Shown: in pieces, positions 6,315 to 7,208 of the stretch | Layout of the letters: each line of letters begins with the position of its first letter | Position numbering within the stretch: position 1 is the first letter of the stretch | NCBI GenBank assembly: GCA_019421315.1 | Contig: JAHZFN010000088.1 | Coordinates: 1 to 7,208 of the forward strand | Source: Peptococcaceae bacterium | GTDB taxonomy: Bacteria; Bacillota; Dehalobacteriia; UBA4068; UBA4997 | DNA: 7,208 bases | Reading direction: 5' to 3' | Made by a program: the position numbers and the translations under genes | The notes under the pieces: generated by a model | The model's input: only the letters and a program-made list of their open reading frames with translations | What the model was told of the DNA's origin: nothing | Database searches by the model: none

Positions 6315-6401
6315 TCATCCTGAGGAAGTTTTTTGACAATTATTGAAATTGCCAAAAGTTTTCTGAATATTCAAGTTTTCAAAAAGCACAATAACTGCCA
6401 T
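6315..6401 (-). CDS. Possible 28-residue small ORF or leader peptide upstream of the MATE gene
   Basis: An ATG at 6401 is preceded by GGGAGGAG with a very short AT-rich spacer, one of the better ribosome binding sites in the window. The frame reads MAVIVLFENLNIQKTFGNFN, continues NCQKTSSG, and stops at 6315. The peptide has a hydrophobic start, no recognisable domain and two QKT(F/S) segments. A weak promoter-like pair lies directly upstream. It is on the same strand as the MATE gene and ends about 180 bases before it, so it could be a regulatory leader peptide, an independent small protein, or a chance ORF. The only positive evidence is the ribosome binding site and the position. Confidence 0.35.
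   Translation of the reverse strand: MAVIVLFENLNIQKTFGNFNNCQKTSSG
6331..6357 (-). other. Hairpin-forming inverted repeat inside the small ORF
   Basis: TTTTGACAATT (6331-6341) and AATTGCCAAAA (6347-6357) form an 11-bp stem with a five-base loop. The single imperfect pair is a G-U wobble when read as minus-strand RNA, so the structure is favoured in the direction of the small ORF and MATE gene. It has no following T-run, so it is not a simple terminator. Confidence 0.45.
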
Positions 6402-6425
6402 TATCTCCTCCCTATTACGCTATCT

Positions 6426-6453
6426 ATATTATCGCCGATACCGTTTTTTTAAA
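6426..6453 (-). promoter_or_regulatory. Weak candidate promoter ahead of the small ORF, with a palindrome in its spacer
   Basis: On the minus strand TTTAAA (6453-6448, 4/6 to -35) is followed after 16 bases by TAATAT (6431-6426, 4/6 to -10). The spacer contains the perfect palindrome TATCGCCGATA (6430-6440). Transcription would start near 6419, just before the ribosome binding site of the 28-codon ORF. Each half-site is weak and the call rests mainly on position. Confidence 0.25.
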
Positions 6454-6547
6454 CAGCAGCCGGGAATTTATTCTTTTTTTCTGTAAAAAATGTAGATGAA
6501 TGAAGGCAGCCGTTGCATTATTATTTCGACATTCGGCAATTTTCCGC

Positions 6548-6591
6548 AAAAAAAATCCCCCTCGGCATTCTCTGTACGCCACAGGGGGATT
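6548..6591 (-). terminator. Rho-independent terminator of the transketolase gene
   Basis: AATCCCCCT (6554-6562) pairs with AGGGGGATT (6583-6591), with an inner GGC/GCC helix (6564-6566 with 6578-6580). On the minus strand the stem is followed by a run of eight T (6555-6548). It begins about 29 bases after the transketolase stop codon, and it implies that the MATE gene is not in the transketolase transcript. Confidence 0.92.
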
Positions 6592-6620
6592 GATTTGCAA
6601 AAATTATTCAACTCATATAT

Positions 6621-7208
6621 TTATTTTTTAAGAACATCGCAGACTTTTTCGGCAATATCCGCCGCTGTCAGGTGATATTTTGCCAAAAGCTCTGCGGGCT
6701 TGCCGCTTTCGCCAAAGGAATCCAAAACGCCGATTCTGCCCATAGGAACAGGAGCGTTTTCCGCCAAAACTTCGGCCACGGCAGAACCCAAACCGCCCAT
6801 AACGGTTGCTTCTTCTGCCGTTACAACGGCGCCGCATTTTTTAGTCATATCTATAACCAGCTGTTCGTCGAGAGGTTTAATTGTGTGCATATCGACAACG
6901 GCTGCGTCTACGCCTTTTTCCGCCAAAATTTTGGCAGCCTTAAGGGCTTCCTGCACCATCAAACCGCAGGCGAAAACAACTGCATCCTTGCCGTCCCGCA
7001 AAACAATGCCTTTGCCGATTTCAAAAGGCGTATCTTCGGCGGTAACTGTTTCCACAGCCAGTCTGCCCAAACGCAAATATGCAGGTTTATCATATTCCGC
7101 CAACGCCTTAACCGCTTTAGCGGCTTCAGGTCCGTCGCAGGGAACAACCACCGTCATGCCGGGGATTGAGCGCATAATCGCCATATCTTCAACAGCCTGA
7201 TGAGTTGC
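6621..7208 (-). CDS. Transketolase, C-terminal subunit (N-terminal end cut by the window)
   Basis: The final 195 residues of a transketolase half-subunit; the frame stays open through base 7208, beginning ATHQAVEDMAIMRSIPGM. Transketolase moves two-carbon units between sugar phosphates in the non-oxidative pentose phosphate pathway with thiamine diphosphate. THQ (visible residues 2-4) and the MRSIPGMTVVVPCDGPEA stretch belong to the pyrimidine-binding domain. From about residue 62 (EIGKGIVLRDGKDAVVFACG) the C-terminal domain follows, with DMHTIKPLD (106-114), EEATVMGGLGSAVAE (132-146) and DSFGESGKPAELL (162-174). Many relatives have EEH where this has EEA. An internal ATG at 7184 is not the start, since the conserved THQAVED lies before it. 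Split subunits of about 280 and 310 residues are usual in Bacillota, so an N-terminal subunit gene is expected just outside the window. A sugar-acid or unusual-sugar transketolase homologue cannot be excluded. Confidence 0.93.
   Translation of the reverse strand, partial: ATHQAVEDMAIMRSIPGMTVVVPCDGPEAAKAVKALAEYDKPAYLRLGRLAVETVTAEDTPFEIGKGIVLRDGKDAVVFACGLMVQEALKAAKILAEKGVDAAVVDMHTIKPLDEQLVIDMTKKCGAVVTAEEATVMGGLGSAVAEVLAENAPVPMGRIGVLDSFGESGKPAELLAKYHLTAADIAEKVCDVLKK

Larger units (their letters stand above)
6134..6547. other. AT-rich intergenic region upstream of the MATE gene
   Basis: About 410 bases lie between the transketolase terminator and the MATE start codon. Apart from the elements listed separately (possible 28-codon ORF, hairpin, short inverted repeats, weak promoter) I see no longer ORF with a ribosome binding site and no recognisable tRNA or riboswitch. 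A further Shine-Dalgarno-like GGGAGG (6233-6228, minus strand) has no start codon at a usable distance. The MATE promoter itself is not clear. AT-rich -10-like hexamers occur at about 6191-6205, but none has a convincing -35. Confidence 0.6.

Noticed and set aside
6134..6547. Gap considered for a known structural RNA or riboswitch
   Set aside because: I could not recognise conserved cores of 6S, SRP, RNase P, tmRNA, T-box or common riboswitches, and the region is AT-rich with only short stems; a covariance-model search would settle it.
6672..7200. Two overlapping plus-strand open frames of about 165 codons
   Set aside because: Both are antisense to the transketolase gene, whose protein motifs are unmistakable, and neither resembles a known protein.

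Overview
The window looks like chromosomal DNA from an anaerobic member of the Bacillota, most likely the Clostridia. The reasons are AT-rich intergenic DNA, strong GGAGG-type ribosome binding sites, a DUF1540 mini-protein, a transketolase split into subunits, and a clostridial-style molybdo-flavoprotein. Almost everything is encoded on the minus strand. No insertion sequence, prophage, CRISPR array, tRNA or rRNA is visible, and most genes have a clear family assignment.

Reading in the direction of minus-strand transcription (high to low coordinates): (1) 7208-6621 is the C-terminal half of a split transketolase, cut by the window edge and closed by a strong terminator at 6548-6591. (2) 6547-6134 is an AT-rich gap. 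It may hold a 28-codon ORF with a very good ribosome binding site (6401-6315), a hairpin inside it and several inverted repeats, all upstream of (3) a 454-residue MATE-family multidrug/cation exporter (6133-4769). (4) A lone plus-strand gene, 4498-4653, encodes a 51-residue cysteine-rich DUF1540 protein. It has an AT-rich 28-bp palindrome just upstream and shares a two-way terminator (4709-4749) with the MATE gene. (5) 4273-2123 encodes Tex, an S1-domain RNA-binding transcription accessory protein, with its own promoter and a textbook terminator (2063-2107). (6) 1833-1 is an operon for a three-subunit molybdenum hydroxylase of the xanthine dehydrogenase/CO dehydrogenase superfamily. Its order is FAD subunit, [2Fe-2S] subunit, then molybdenum subunit (truncated at base 1), with a promoter near 1880-1909 and an imperfect palindrome overlapping its -35 element.

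The three oxidoreductase genes form one enzyme: the molybdenum subunit oxidises the substrate, electrons pass through two [2Fe-2S] clusters, and the FAD subunit delivers them to an acceptor. The substrate cannot be read from this part of the sequence. The other genes appear to be separate transcription units. The most interesting points are regulatory: the candidate operator at the oxidoreductase promoter, the palindrome and possible forespore-type promoter ahead of the DUF1540 gene, and the possible leader peptide and structured leader ahead of the MATE exporter. I see no clear evidence of a wholly new system.
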